14,238 nt of DNA. It comes from Acidobacteriaceae bacterium. Lineage in GTDB: Bacteria; Acidobacteriota; Terriglobia; Terriglobales; Acidobacteriaceae. Location: contig JASIJX010000218.1 in NCBI GenBank assembly GCA_030049955.1, forward strand, positions 1 through 14,238. Direction: 5' to 3'. Shown piece by piece: positions 13,457 to 14,238 of this stretch. Made by a program: the position numbers and the translations under genes. The notes under the pieces are model-generated. The model saw nothing but the letters and a program-made list of their open reading frames with translations. It searched no databases and was not told the origin of the DNA. How positions within the stretch are numbered: position 1 is the stretch's first letter; every line of letters starts with the position of its first letter.

Positions 13457-14238
13457 ATGACCGATACCGCTGTTCTTCTGATCGATTGCCCGGATCGTAC
13501 GGGCCTTGTGGCGCGGGTCGCCGGCCTGCTTTATGAGCACGGCGCCAACATTCTTCACGCCGATCAGCACCAGGACCATGAAGAGGGCCTGTTTTTCATG
13601 CGGGTAGAGTGGTCCATTGGCCCTGCGGGCGGCGGGCCTTTGGACGGAAGCAGTGGAAGTGGATTTGATCTTGAAAGATTCAAAGCCGCCTTCGCGCCCA
13701 TGGCCCGCGAACTGAGCATGCGCTGGCAACTGACGGCCGGCGGAGCGCGGCCGCGCGTGGCGCTGTTCTGCTCGCAGCATCTGCACTGCGTGGCCGATCT
13801 GCTCTACCGCTGGCGCGCGGGCGAGCTTGCCTGCGAGATTCCGCTGGTGATTTCGAACCATCGCGATGTTGAGGAACTGGTGCGGTTCTATGGCGTTGAG
13901 TTCGTGCATGTTCCGGTTAGCGCGGCCACGCGCGGCGATGCGGAGGCGCGGCAGATCGAGCTGCTGGCAAAACACAAGGTTGATCTCGTCGTGCTGGCGC
14001 GCTACATGCAGATTCTTTCGCCGCAATTTGTGGAGCAGTATCCGGTGCGGATCATCAACGTGCACCACTCGTTTCTGCCGGCGTTTACCGGCGCGCGGCC
14101 GTATCATGCGGCGCATGCGCGCGGCGTGAAGCTGATCGGGGCGACGAGCCACTATGTGACCGAGGTGCTCGACGACGGCCCGATTATTGAACAGGATGTT
14201 GCGCGCATCTCGCACCGCGACCAGGTGGAGGATCTTGT
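13457..14238 (+). CDS. purU: Formyltetrahydrofolate deformylase, 3' end beyond the window
   Basis: PurU hydrolyses 10-formyltetrahydrofolate to tetrahydrofolate and formate, balancing one-carbon pools and feeding formate to purine synthesis. The N-terminal part is an ACT domain (VLLIDCPDRTGLVARVAGLLYEHGANI) as in other PurU proteins. The C-terminal part is the formyltransferase fold (PRVALFCSQHLHCVADLLYRW, then LVVLARYMQILSP). The catalytic set is visible: N201 and H203 in INVHHSFLPAF, and D239 in TEVLDDGPIIEQD. About 260 codons are present of the usual 280-295, and the frame runs open off the right edge. A glycine/serine-rich stretch (about 54-70) loosens the end of the ACT domain. No good ribosome binding site precedes the ATG, but the start matches the family. 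It is 60 bases downstream of the secreted-protein gene. Confidence 0.95.
   Translation, partial: MTDTAVLLIDCPDRTGLVARVAGLLYEHGANILHADQHQDHEEGLFFMRVEWSIGPAGGGPLDGSSGSGFDLERFKAAFAPMARELSMRWQLTAGGARPRVALFCSQHLHCVADLLYRWRAGELACEIPLVISNHRDVEELVRFYGVEFVHVPVSAATRGDAEARQIELLAKHKVDLVVLARYMQILSPQFVEQYPVRIINVHHSFLPAFTGARPYHAAHARGVKLIGATSHYVTEVLDDGPIIEQDVARISHRDQVEDL

Noticed and set aside
13421..14215. Minus-strand open frame of 264 codons
   Set aside because: It is opposite purU, which has the complete ACT and formyltransferase motifs on the plus strand.

Overview
The window is GC-rich bacterial chromosome. Gene style and protein sequences look like Acidobacteriota, probably Terriglobia: a UvrA of that type, many secreted hypothetical proteins, and short paired intergenic hairpins. 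This placement is inference from memory of the families; no rRNA or other marker is present. There is no rRNA, tRNA, phage, transposase or CRISPR array.

Left part (1-4740, plus strand): a stretch without a convincing gene; a small secreted protein (374-820); a short broken relic of a sensor-type protein (861-1154); a membrane ferric-reductase/NADPH-oxidase-like flavocytochrome (1322-2647); a gap with two tiny possible membrane-peptide ORFs; an AhpD/carboxymuconolactone-decarboxylase-family protein (3064-3636); and an OmpA-type lipoprotein (3933-4661) closed by a very clear intrinsic terminator (4709-4738). The flavocytochrome and the AhpD-like protein are both redox genes, but no direct link between them is visible.

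Middle part (4780-10760, minus strand): uvrA, a CPBP/CAAX-type intramembrane protease overlapping it by one base (TAATG), a four-helix-bundle (S23/IVP-family) gene, then pyrE. A good sigma70-like promoter lies in front of uvrA (TTGACA-17-TGTTAT) with a TAGA-N4-TCTA palindrome in its spacer. The four-helix-bundle gene is enclosed by inverted arrays of a 7-bp repeat (GGGAACA and variants): 16 units at 5523-5634 and 4 units at 6039-6066, with matching 13-bp outer ends. It lies between the protease stop and the pyrE start and looks like a discrete inserted cassette. This is the most unusual structure in the window.

Right part (10760-14238): a conserved-looking 54-residue single-span membrane protein (11058-11222, plus); a Q-rich exported protein with a secretin-N-like central domain (11325-12269, minus); divergently, a secreted hypothetical protein (12422-13396, plus); and purU, formyltetrahydrofolate deformylase (13457 to the window edge, plus, truncated by the window). 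pyrE and purU are nucleotide/one-carbon housekeeping genes and uvrA is DNA repair, so the backbone is ordinary chromosome interrupted by small repeats.
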